Origin: Pseudarthrobacter sp. fls2-241-R2A-127
GTDB taxonomy: Bacteria; Actinomycetota; Actinomycetes; Actinomycetales; Micrococcaceae
Length of the DNA: 64,000 bases
Reading direction: 5' to 3'
Assembly (NCBI RefSeq): GCF_030209355.1
Contig: NZ_JARVSF010000015.1
Location: 1 to 64,000, forward strand
Positions 26,161 to 33,368 of this stretch are shown one piece after another (within the stretch, counting starts at the first letter, position 1; every line of letters begins with the position of its first letter). The notes under the pieces are model-generated. The model saw nothing but the letters and a program-made list of their open reading frames with translations. It did not search any database and was not told the DNA's origin. Position numbers and translations under genes: made by a program.

Positions 26161-26820
26161 GTGGACGGACCTGAAGCCCGGAAACAGGGTCAGAGTACAA
26201 CGGCCGCGAGAAGTGCCCCGCGAAGGCGCGATAGACCTCTGCACACAACGCGTCCTATTTCTGGGGCTGGCTGGACGAGGGCAGAGGCCGCGTGCTACGT
26301 CACGGATGCCGCCGGGTCGCAGGATCCTTACTGGAAACCTACCGGCCGCCTGGTCAGGATCGACAGGGACACCGCTGAAGGGATCGTTCTTGCCGGAGAC
26401 TTGCCGGCGCCGAACGCTATTGCCTTCACCGCCGCTTATGACGGGCTAGGGGTGAGCCACAATACCGGCAATCAGATTGACTACCTGAGCCTCAGCGCTG
26501 ACGGCCGAAAGGTGCAGACAGCTCATCCTGCCGTACATGTAAGCGCAGGCGTCGGCCAAGTGGATTCCTTGGCCGTCGACGCAGCAGGGAACACGTACGT
26601 CGGGCTGCACAACCGGGCGACTGTCCTCGTCTATCGGCCCGATGGCGAACTGACTGCCACCATCGCCGCACCTGGGAAGGACGGCGTTTCATCAGCAACC
26701 AACATCGCCATCAGGCCAGATACCACGGAAGGTTATATGACCGTCAGTGGCAAGGATGGAGGATTCATATACGGCTTCACGGCCCTCGCCGATGGAGTGC
26801 GGCAATCCAACGGTGGATAG
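26161..26820 (+). pseudogene. Decayed SMP-30/gluconolactonase-like beta-propeller gene
   Basis: From about 26270 the frame reads as the middle and end of an SMP-30/gluconolactonase/LRE-like six-blade propeller: YVTDAAGSQDPYWKPTGRLVRID, LPAPNAIAFTAA, VDSLAVDAAGNTYVGLHNRATVLVY, TNIAIRPDTTEGYMTVSG. The first 35-40 codons are arginine-rich out-of-frame-like sequence, and the usual N-terminal blades and metal-site residues are missing. No ribosome site fits. I read it as a 5'-truncated remnant rather than a working enzyme. Confidence 0.65.
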
Positions 26821-26852
26821 AAGGCCCGATGGAGCGTAAGGGCACCAGGATC

Positions 26853-27449
26853 TCATCTTGTTCCGGCATCGGCTGCGGCAGGCAAGAGCAGCTTAGCCAT
26901 GTCGTCGCACTCCGCGTCCGTTAAAGGCACGGGATGCGTTTGCGTCCACATAACGGCGCCAAAGAAAGCGAGCTGGGCTATGAGGTCACGCTGCTCCGGT
27001 TCGATCTCGGCCCGCTCGACTGCGCGAGTGAGCACGGCGTGGAAGGGGGCGAGGGCTCTGTGCAGCGCCGCTGACATCAAATCCTGCAGCTCGGCGGACG
27101 TGGATCTTGCCGCCTCCGTGAAGGCCTGACCCTCGGGCAGCTCTGCATTGTCGCGCACAGTTTGTAACAGCACGGACAAATCATGACAGCTCGAGCCGGT
27201 GTCAGGAACAACGTCATAGCGGGCCAGGAGTGGCTCCAGGACGGCAGCCAGCAAGGCCGCCCGCGTAGGCCAACGCCGGTATACCGTCGTGCGGTTTACG
27301 CCTGCAAGCTTGGCTACGGCCTCAATCGTGAGGCCGGCATAACCTCCCCGTGACAGTTCCGCGGTGGTAGCACTTAGAACGGCATCAACTACCTGCGAAC
27401 TGCGCGCACCTTTCTGGACTCCCCGTGTTCTGCGCATTGAATCGGCCAT
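26853..27449 (-). CDS. TetR-family repressor of the divergent SDR gene
   Basis: This 198-aa regulator has a standard N-terminal HTH (GYAGLTIEAVAKLAGVNRTTVYRRW) and a helical ligand-binding domain with C-terminal helices like TetR_C_11/16 types. It is divergent from the SDR gene at 27555 and separated from it by a perfect palindrome placed on the promoter (27464-27498). It therefore probably represses that gene and itself. Confidence 0.85.
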   Translation of the reverse strand: MADSMRRTRGVQKGARSSQVVDAVLSATTAELSRGGYAGLTIEAVAKLAGVNRTTVYRRWPTRAALLAAVLEPLLARYDVVPDTGSSCHDLSVLLQTVRDNAELPEGQAFTEAARSTSAELQDLMSAALHRALAPFHAVLTRAVERAEIEPEQRDLIAQLAFFGAVMWTQTHPVPLTDAECDDMAKLLLPAAADAGTR

Positions 27450-27463
27450 GGAACAGCATTCTA

Positions 27464-27498
27464 TTGACCTTTAGAAAAGGCAACAGTATGTTGCCTTT
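27464..27498 (+). promoter_or_regulatory. SDR promoter with TetR operator
   Basis: TTGACC (27464-27469) and TATGTT (27487-27492) are spaced by 17 bp. AAAGGCAACA (27476-27485), GTA, TGTTGCCTTT (27489-27498) is a perfect 10-bp inverted repeat covering the -10. It is the natural site of the divergent TetR protein. Confidence 0.75.
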
Positions 27499-27554
27499 AG
27501 GCAATGGAGCCCCGTCGTCCGGGAGCCCGGCGCCCTCCATAACCAACGAGGAGC

Positions 27555-28430
27555 ATGATGAGCACACAAAACGTTGATTTCGCCGAGACGATGGGCTTCG
27601 ACCGACTGCCGACGCACATTGTCGAAAAGCGGGTCACCGACCTGATGGATCTCACAGGAAAAAAGGCAGTAGTCACCGGAGCAGGGGGAGGCGGTCTGGG
27701 CCAGGCCATCGCCAACCGGCTTGCCGGCCTGGGGGCCGACGTCGCTGTCATTGATTTGAATAAGGACGGCGCCGTCGCTAACGCAGAGACCATCGAACGC
27801 CGATGGGGCACGCGAGCCATCCCGTTCCAGGCAGACCTGTCCGATTGGGATCAGGTGCATTCTGTTGTCTCGGAAAGCACGCAGGCTCTCGGGGGCCTGG
27901 ACATCATGATCAATAACCCCGTTCAGGTGGTCTCCGACAGGTTCGAAAACCACACCAAGGCGGACATCGACTACACAGTCCACGGGAGCTTGACGATGCT
28001 GATTTACGGCGCACATGCCGCGGTCGAGCACTTCCTGCCCCAGGGCCACGGCCGCATTATCAACATCGCGTCTGTTGGTGGACGGATACAGCACCGCGGA
28101 CTTACCGTCTACAACGCGGCAAAGTCGGGTGTTATTGGCTTCACCCGCAATCTTGCCCATGAGTTCGCCTCACGGGGGATCAATGTCCTGGGGGTAGCTC
28201 CCGGGCTCATGATCAACCCCCTCCTGAGGGACATCCTGGCCAATGCCTCCGACGAGCAGGCTCTGGCCGCGAAAGGTTCGATGCTGGAAGCGGTTGACCG
28301 CTATATCCAGCTCGGTCGGGTATCCATCCCGGAAGAGGTTGCGAACATGGTCGCCTACCTCAGCACAGAGGCCGCTGACTATATGTGCGGCCAGACAATC
28401 GATGTAGCGGGCGGGCAGTGGATGGGGTGA
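27555..28430 (+). CDS. Short-chain dehydrogenase/reductase
   Basis: This 291-aa Rossmann-fold oxidoreductase has the cofactor motif TGAGGGGLG, D-x-N-like IDLN after strand 2 (NAD-preferring), a modified NNPVQV in place of NNAG, a catalytic Ser in IINIASVGG and YNAAK (Tyr-x3-Lys). A roughly 30-residue N-terminal extension precedes the fold (the start is ATG 27555 or 27558 after GAGGAG). Its substrate is probably an alcohol or ketone sensed by the divergent TetR regulator. Confidence 0.85.
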   Translation: MMSTQNVDFAETMGFDRLPTHIVEKRVTDLMDLTGKKAVVTGAGGGGLGQAIANRLAGLGADVAVIDLNKDGAVANAETIERRWGTRAIPFQADLSDWDQVHSVVSESTQALGGLDIMINNPVQVVSDRFENHTKADIDYTVHGSLTMLIYGAHAAVEHFLPQGHGRIINIASVGGRIQHRGLTVYNAAKSGVIGFTRNLAHEFASRGINVLGVAPGLMINPLLRDILANASDEQALAAKGSMLEAVDRYIQLGRVSIPEEVANMVAYLSTEAADYMCGQTIDVAGGQWMG

Positions 28431-28457
28431 CGCCCCCAGGCCCACTCCATAGGGGGT

Positions 28458-28498
28458 GTGAGGTCAGCAGGAGGTCACCATCCTCCTGCTGACCTCAC
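28458..28498. terminator. Bidirectional hairpin between convergent genes
   Basis: GTGAGGTCAGCAGGAGG (28458-28474) pairs perfectly with 28482-28498 around a 7-nt loop. It follows the SDR gene and overlaps the stop codon of the convergent gene at 28495. Confidence 0.75.
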
Positions 28499-28806
28499 GG
28501 TTCAGGGAGCAGGGCAGCCTTCGATGCTGGGACGCCCGCCCACCCCTCGATGCACAGCTGGCAGGCGCCCGCTTCCTCTAGAAAGCACAACTCAATTCCC
28601 GGAACCTTCTCAATGATGCGCCTGTACTGAGCACCGTCCTGCATGAGCCACAGGATCTTTCCGTCGGCAGTTATCGCCTCGACCTGGCCACGGTCAACCT
28701 GCACACCGTTTCGATATATTGCGACGTGCCGTCCTGCGGCCGCCGTCCAATCGTCGACTGCGGACGGCACCGTCCGATCAGAAAAGCCTGCGGCGTGAAT
28801 GCTCAT
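28495..28806 (-). CDS. Unknown 103-aa protein
   Basis: This protein was not recognised. It looks like a small beta-rich fold (RHVAIYRNGVQVDRGQVEAITADGKILWLMQDGAQYRRIIEK) with two cysteines in its second half (LCFLEEAGACQLC). The start at ATG 28806 has AAAGG upstream; the open frame to 28893 is leader. It lies 80 bp downstream of the gene at 28887-29183 in the same direction. Confidence 0.55.
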   Translation of the reverse strand: MSIHAAGFSDRTVPSAVDDWTAAAGRHVAIYRNGVQVDRGQVEAITADGKILWLMQDGAQYRRIIEKVPGIELCFLEEAGACQLCIEGWAGVPASKAALLPEP

Positions 28807-28886
28807 ATGAAGGCCTTTACGAAACCGGGGGGGTAGGTGGCAGGAGAGTGCGGCGGGTGGAGCATGCGTGCCCTGAGCTGCACGTT

Positions 28887-29183
28887 TCAACACAGGGCCG
28901 ATAGCGCCGGGGCGAGGTTAGCGTCTTCGCGCCTACGAGGGCCGCCTTCCGGGGCTGCCCGAAGGCGCAAGTCCTGTTCCAGCACGATCCCGCGCTGGAC
29001 GTCACTGGAGAATTGGACGGTGAACGTCCTGTGGTCGTGGCGGGTCACCAGGATCCCGTCCCGGGCGTTCGAGTTTTGCCTGGACATGAGTTCGGCGACG
29101 GCGGAGTCCAACGCCTCCTCCAGCTGCCTGCGGCTGTCTATGGTCAGCCGCAGGCGGCCAATTCCATTGCTAGGTACTTCCAT
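28887..29183 (-). CDS. Unknown 98-aa protein
   Basis: This protein was not recognised. It contains an alpha-beta pattern (RLRLTIDSRRQLEEALDSAVAELM, then DGILVTRHDHRTFTVQFSSDV). The start ATG 29183 is preceded by AAAAGGAAAAG at a good distance. It probably forms a small operon with the gene at 28495. Confidence 0.55.
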   Translation of the reverse strand: MEVPSNGIGRLRLTIDSRRQLEEALDSAVAELMSRQNSNARDGILVTRHDHRTFTVQFSSDVQRGIVLEQDLRLRAAPEGGPRRREDANLAPALSALC

Positions 29184-29459
29184 GTCAACTTTTCCTTTTA
29201 GCGGTTGGGCAAATGCAGGGGCACCGCGTTGATAGCAGGACGGCCACGGCGTCCTTGCGTGGGAACTTGTTATTCCAAGGGCAGGGGAGCTCGGGGCTAC
29301 GGGCTTCAGAGTGTGGCGGCTTCCCGGCTTGGGCCAGCGGTGCGGAGGCCACGCTTGGCATTCGCCGTGCCTCAACAATCGGTCTCACATTTCGAGATCT
29401 TGCAGGCTGGTAAGGCCTCAGGGACTCAGGTAGAGTCTGTGAGACCTCTCTTTTCGGGA

Positions 29460-29482
29460 TTTTTTCCCGGCGTGGTAAAAAA
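29460..29482. promoter_or_regulatory. Shared operator, copy 1 (before TetR 29586)
   Basis: TTTTTTCCC, 5-nt spacer, GGTAAAAAA: an imperfect copy of the palindrome found eight times between here and 62400. It lies about 104 bp before the TetR gene and fits autoregulation. The rest of 29184-29585 shows no gene. Confidence 0.6.
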
Positions 29483-29585
29483 GATATGCGGGGATACCCG
29501 TAAGGTCAAGTCACTGCTCCAGGCCGGCCCTTCGCGAGCAGAAGTGGACTAAGGCGAGTGCGGTCGGACGCGAAAAGGAGTGGCT

Positions 29586-30257
29586 ATGACAAGCGTGGAG
29601 AGCGTGAAGCCACGCCGGGGCCGGCCGCGGCGGGTTGATCGCGAACGAATCATCGAGGCCGCCAAGGTACTTGACCCAGCAACTTTGACAATGCAGGCCC
29701 TCGCTGAGGAGATTGGCGTGGACCGGAAGACTCTGCATTACCACGTAGACAACCGCGACTCGCTGCTGCGGATGGTTGCTGCCGATGCATTCCGTGAGGC
29801 AGTTGCGGCCCACGATTTCACTCCCGAGAAGGACTGGAGGAAGGCCATACGCGCATTTGCCCATATCACCAGGGATGCCGTCATGGCTGCCGGTGCATGG
29901 GCAAGTTATGTCGGCTACGAAACCGAGGCCGATCTTGAGGCTATCCGACCGGCCGAGGCGGCTGCGGAGGCGCTCGTTGCCGCGGGTCTGGCCGAAGCTG
30001 AAGCCGGACGGTTGATCGCAATGCTGGCAGGCCTTGCCTTCACGTCCGCCACGGACCGCTCCATCCCAAAAACCGCTGGCCGACACCCTCAGGAACCCGT
30101 CCTTGAACACCTGCTTGAGAAGGCCCCGCAAGAGGAGTTCACACTTCTCCGCAAGCTGGTTGGAGGCCGGTCAACGGAACTCGGCACCGAAGAGCAGTTT
30201 GCCTTCAATCTCGACATTGTGACTCTTGGCGTGGAGCGCCTGCTCGAACGGCCGTGA
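29586..30257 (+). CDS. TetR-family regulator, candidate controller of the glycoside regulon
   Basis: This 223-aa regulator has a basic N-terminus (RRGRPRRVDRERIIEAAKVL), an HTH (MQALAEEIGVDRKTLHYHV) and a long helical C-domain of the TetR_C type seen in Tet-like repressors that bind large ligands. The ATG at 29586 has AAGGAG at 7 nt; GTG 29580 is less likely. It sits at the left edge of the glycoside region. The recurring TTTTTCCC-N-GGGAAAAA operator lies upstream of it and of the next operon. I infer that it binds that operator; the inducer would be a glycoside or its aglycone. Confidence 0.8.
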   Translation: MTSVESVKPRRGRPRRVDRERIIEAAKVLDPATLTMQALAEEIGVDRKTLHYHVDNRDSLLRMVAADAFREAVAAHDFTPEKDWRKAIRAFAHITRDAVMAAGAWASYVGYETEADLEAIRPAEAAAEALVAAGLAEAEAGRLIAMLAGLAFTSATDRSIPKTAGRHPQEPVLEHLLEKAPQEEFTLLRKLVGGRSTELGTEEQFAFNLDIVTLGVERLLERP

Positions 30258-30627
30258 GGCGGAGCTTCGTCACGATTTGCACCATTAGGGTCAACGGCGC
30301 ACCACTTAGGCACCTCCCTCGGGTGACAGGCCGGGAGGGACTGCCACAGCTGCATGCCGGTTGACTGCTGGTTCCACGCGTGACTTTTGTCGACCTCCGC
30401 CTTCTCCTGACTGCGCCAGCGCTGCGGGGTTCTCCAAGGTCAAGTCCGTTTCCTGCCCGCGCTCCCTCCGGTCACCCCATCGTGCATCGCTGGACATGTC
30501 GGCCCCTTCGCCGACCCAAGCACTGCTTCTGGCCGCCCGGCCCAACTGCCAGGCCAAGCTCCCGCCATGCGATGCCGCAAGCTGACTTTGGCGTGCGACT
30601 TGACTCACGCTGCTGGGCCATCTAGGG

Positions 30628-30648
30628 TTTTTCCCACCCCGGGAAAAA
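30628..30648. promoter_or_regulatory. Shared operator, copy 2 (before the GH3-GH3-GH2 operon)
   Basis: TTTTTCCC-ACCCC-GGGAAAAA is a perfect 8-bp palindrome, 200 bp before the first GH3 gene. It is one of the best copies of the motif. The -10 of this promoter is not clear. Confidence 0.7.
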
Positions 30649-30716
30649 ACGGGCGCCGCAGTGGGAACACCAGCGGCCTGCTTCAACGGTGAAGGACAAC
30701 CGTGGCGAGGACAGCC

Positions 30717-30736
30717 TGCAGACCCACGGGTCTGCA
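30717..30736 (+). other. Leader hairpin of the GH operon
   Basis: TGCAGACCC-AC-GGGTCTGCA is a perfect 9-bp inverted repeat between operator copy 2 and the GH3 start. It may be a leader stem-loop or a second operator. Nothing else is recognised in 30258-30847. Confidence 0.45.
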
Positions 30737-30847
30737 CCGCAGACCAGCTTTGTTCCGGCGTCGTCAGGCACACCAGTAAAGCGTTGAGGGACTGACCCCC
30801 CTCTTGCCACGCCCGCGGTGTCGCGGGCTGGCGGAATAGGAGACCCA

Positions 30848-33265
30848 GTGAAAAACCAAGTACTGTCCACCCCTGATGTGGCGGTTCCCGTCGCAGACCA
30901 GGTCGAAGACCTCATCTCGCGCATGACCCTGGAGCAAAAGGTCGCCCAGCTCCAGTGCACCATCCCCATCACAGGCCACCTCGACAGAGGCTTGGCCAAG
31001 TTCCCCAACGGTCTGGGCGCTTCGGGAAGCATCAGCACCGGGGTATCCATCGAGGCCGACGCCGACCACTACGACCAGGTCCAGGACGCCGTGATGGCCA
31101 AAACCGACCTGTCCGTGCCGCCGTTGCTCCATGGCGAGGCTGTCTCAGGCTGGACGGGACTTGGAGGGACAGTATTTCCCTCGGCGATCGGGCTGGGGGC
31201 CACGTGGCAACCGGACACGGTCGAAGGCATGACCGACATCGTCCGTGAGCAGATGCTCTCCGTTGGGGTGCGACAGGCACTGTCCCCCATCATGGACGTC
31301 GCCCGGGATCCCCGCTGGGGCCGCGTAGGCGAGACCTACGGCGAGGACCCCACGTTGTGCGCTGCCATGAGCGTTGCCTTCGTGAAGGGCCTGCAGGGGC
31401 AGAACCTTGCCGACGGCGTGGCCGCCACCGGAAAGCACTTTCTCGGCTTCGGCCTCGGGGAAGGCGGTCTGAACATGACATCCAACCCGATTTCCCCGCG
31501 CGAGCTACGCGAGGTCTACGCCAAGCCGTTTCAGGCTGCCATCACCGAGGCCAACCTCGCTGGCATCATGAATTCCTACGGCACCATCGATGGTGAACTC
31601 ATTATCGCCTCAAGGCACATCCTCGATGATCTGCTGCGCGAAGAAATGGGCTTCGAAGGCCTGGTCGTTTCCGACTACATGTCCATCAACCTCGCCGTCG
31701 ACCTGAACGTCGGAGCAGACCCCACCGACGGTGGCATTAAGGCACTCAAAGCCGGGCTCGATGTTGAATTGCCCACGCCCTACGGCTTCACTGACGGCTT
31801 GGTCGAGGCAGTCAGGCGCGGAGAGCTCGAAGGGCGTTTCATCGACCGCGCGGTACGCCGCATGCTGACCCTTAAAGCTAAGCTCGGCCTCCTTGAAGAC
31901 AACGCAGCACGCAAAGAAATGATCGCAGCCGCCTACGAGCCGGAATCCACCAAGGCACACAGCCTGAAGGCGGCGCGCGAATCGATCGTTCTGCTGAAAA
32001 ATGAAGGGCTTCTTCCGCTAAGCAAGGCTACGAAGAAGATCGCCGTCATCGGCCCCCACGCCAACTCTTTGCGGCTGTTCTTCGGCTGCTACACCTACCC
32101 GGCTTCAATCGATCTGGCAATGAGCGGGACCATGTCGGAAATGGCGGGAATGCTCGACCTTCCTGAATTGACCGCCTCATATGAACAGCCCCCGCTGGCG
32201 CCGCTCTTTGAGGGCAGCGACGTCCGCTCGGAGCCCGCAGCGGTCGAGCAGGCGCTTCAAGGTGCGCTGGGGCACAAAACCCCGACCATCGTTGCCTCCA
32301 TCCAGGACAAGTGCCCCGAAGCCGAAGTCGTGTACGAAAAGGGCTGCGACATTGCCGGCACCAACCGCACGGGTTTCGATGCTGCTGTTGCCGCCGCCAA
32401 GGAGGCGGACGTTGTCATTCTGACCCTCGGCGGTAAGTACGGCTGGGGCAGTTCCTGCACCTCCGGGGAAGGCATCGACACGGCCAACGTCGGCCTTCCC
32501 GGGATCCAGGAAGAACTTGCCCAGCGCATCTTCGAGACCGGCACACCCGCTGTCATGGTGCACATGGACGCCAAGCCGCTCTCCAGCGTCTACGTCGCCG
32601 AACACTTCCCGGCCATCATCGAAAACTGGTTCCCGGGTGAAACCGGAGGCCAGGCACTGGCTGACGTACTTTTCGGCGACTACAACCCTGCGGGACGTCT
32701 GCCGATGACGGCGGTCAGGGACGCCGGCCAGATCCCCCTTTACGCAGCCCACCGCCGCAGCAACAGCTTCAGCAGCGCCGGGACCATGATCATGAACCGG
32801 TACGTGGACGGTTCCAAGGTCCCCCTGTTCCACTTCGGGGAGGGAAAGAGCTACACCACCTTTGAGTACTCCAACCTCAACCTGACCCCGACGGTTACAG
32901 CCGACGGCGCGGTGCAGCTGTCCTGCGATATCACCAACACCGGGCAGCAGGACGGCGAAGAGGTCGTCCAGGTGTACGTCCGTGACGAGCTGTCCAGCAT
33001 GGTCCGTCCGGTGCAGGAACTGGCAGGCTTCAACCGGGTGTTCGTCAAAGCCGGGGAAACAAAAACCGTTCACTTTTCGATGCGGGCTGACCAGTTCGCC
33101 TTCCTTGACGTCGACATGCGCTGGGTTGTTGAAGCCGGCCAGATGACCGTCAACGTCGGGGCTTCCTCAGCTGATATCCGCTTGACGGGATCGTTCGACA
33201 TCGAGAACTCCGCCGTCATTGATGGAAAAAACCGCGGCTTCTACGCCACAACCACCGTCTCCTGA
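30848..33265 (+). CDS. GH3 beta-glycosidase
   Basis: This 805-aa glycoside hydrolase family 3 enzyme has an N-terminal TIM-like domain with ARDPRWGRVGETYGEDP, KHFLG and the nucleophile D276 in LVVSDYMSI. An alpha/beta sandwich domain follows (GPHANSLRLFFGCYTYP) and then a C-terminal fibronectin-III-like domain (FGEGKSYTTFEYSNL). It removes terminal beta-glucose or beta-xylose, but the exact sugar cannot be read. It lacks a signal peptide, so it is intracellular. The start is GTG 30848 after AGGAG; the frame is open from 30818. It is first in an operon of three hydrolases. Confidence 0.9.
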   Translation: MKNQVLSTPDVAVPVADQVEDLISRMTLEQKVAQLQCTIPITGHLDRGLAKFPNGLGASGSISTGVSIEADADHYDQVQDAVMAKTDLSVPPLLHGEAVSGWTGLGGTVFPSAIGLGATWQPDTVEGMTDIVREQMLSVGVRQALSPIMDVARDPRWGRVGETYGEDPTLCAAMSVAFVKGLQGQNLADGVAATGKHFLGFGLGEGGLNMTSNPISPRELREVYAKPFQAAITEANLAGIMNSYGTIDGELIIASRHILDDLLREEMGFEGLVVSDYMSINLAVDLNVGADPTDGGIKALKAGLDVELPTPYGFTDGLVEAVRRGELEGRFIDRAVRRMLTLKAKLGLLEDNAARKEMIAAAYEPESTKAHSLKAARESIVLLKNEGLLPLSKATKKIAVIGPHANSLRLFFGCYTYPASIDLAMSGTMSEMAGMLDLPELTASYEQPPLAPLFEGSDVRSEPAAVEQALQGALGHKTPTIVASIQDKCPEAEVVYEKGCDIAGTNRTGFDAAVAAAKEADVVILTLGGKYGWGSSCTSGEGIDTANVGLPGIQEELAQRIFETGTPAVMVHMDAKPLSSVYVAEHFPAIIENWFPGETGGQALADVLFGDYNPAGRLPMTAVRDAGQIPLYAAHRRSNSFSSAGTMIMNRYVDGSKVPLFHFGEGKSYTTFEYSNLNLTPTVTADGAVQLSCDITNTGQQDGEEVVQVYVRDELSSMVRPVQELAGFNRVFVKAGETKTVHFSMRADQFAFLDVDMRWVVEAGQMTVNVGASSADIRLTGSFDIENSAVIDGKNRGFYATTTVS

Positions 33266-33274
33266 CTCCACACT

Positions 33275-33314
33275 GTGCGGGACACGCCGGGCAGGACGCC
33301 CGCGTGTCCCGCAC
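33275..33314 (+). terminator. Intercistronic hairpin between the two GH3 genes
   Basis: GTGCGGGACACG (33275-33286) pairs perfectly with 33303-33314, with an inner CGGGC/GCCCG stem. It has no T-run, so it is more likely a partial terminator or mRNA stabiliser than a full stop for the operon. Confidence 0.55.
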
Positions 33315-33368
33315 TCGTCCGCCCGCCACCACAAGACCGGGGGCAGATAAGAAACCCAAGGACTAAAC

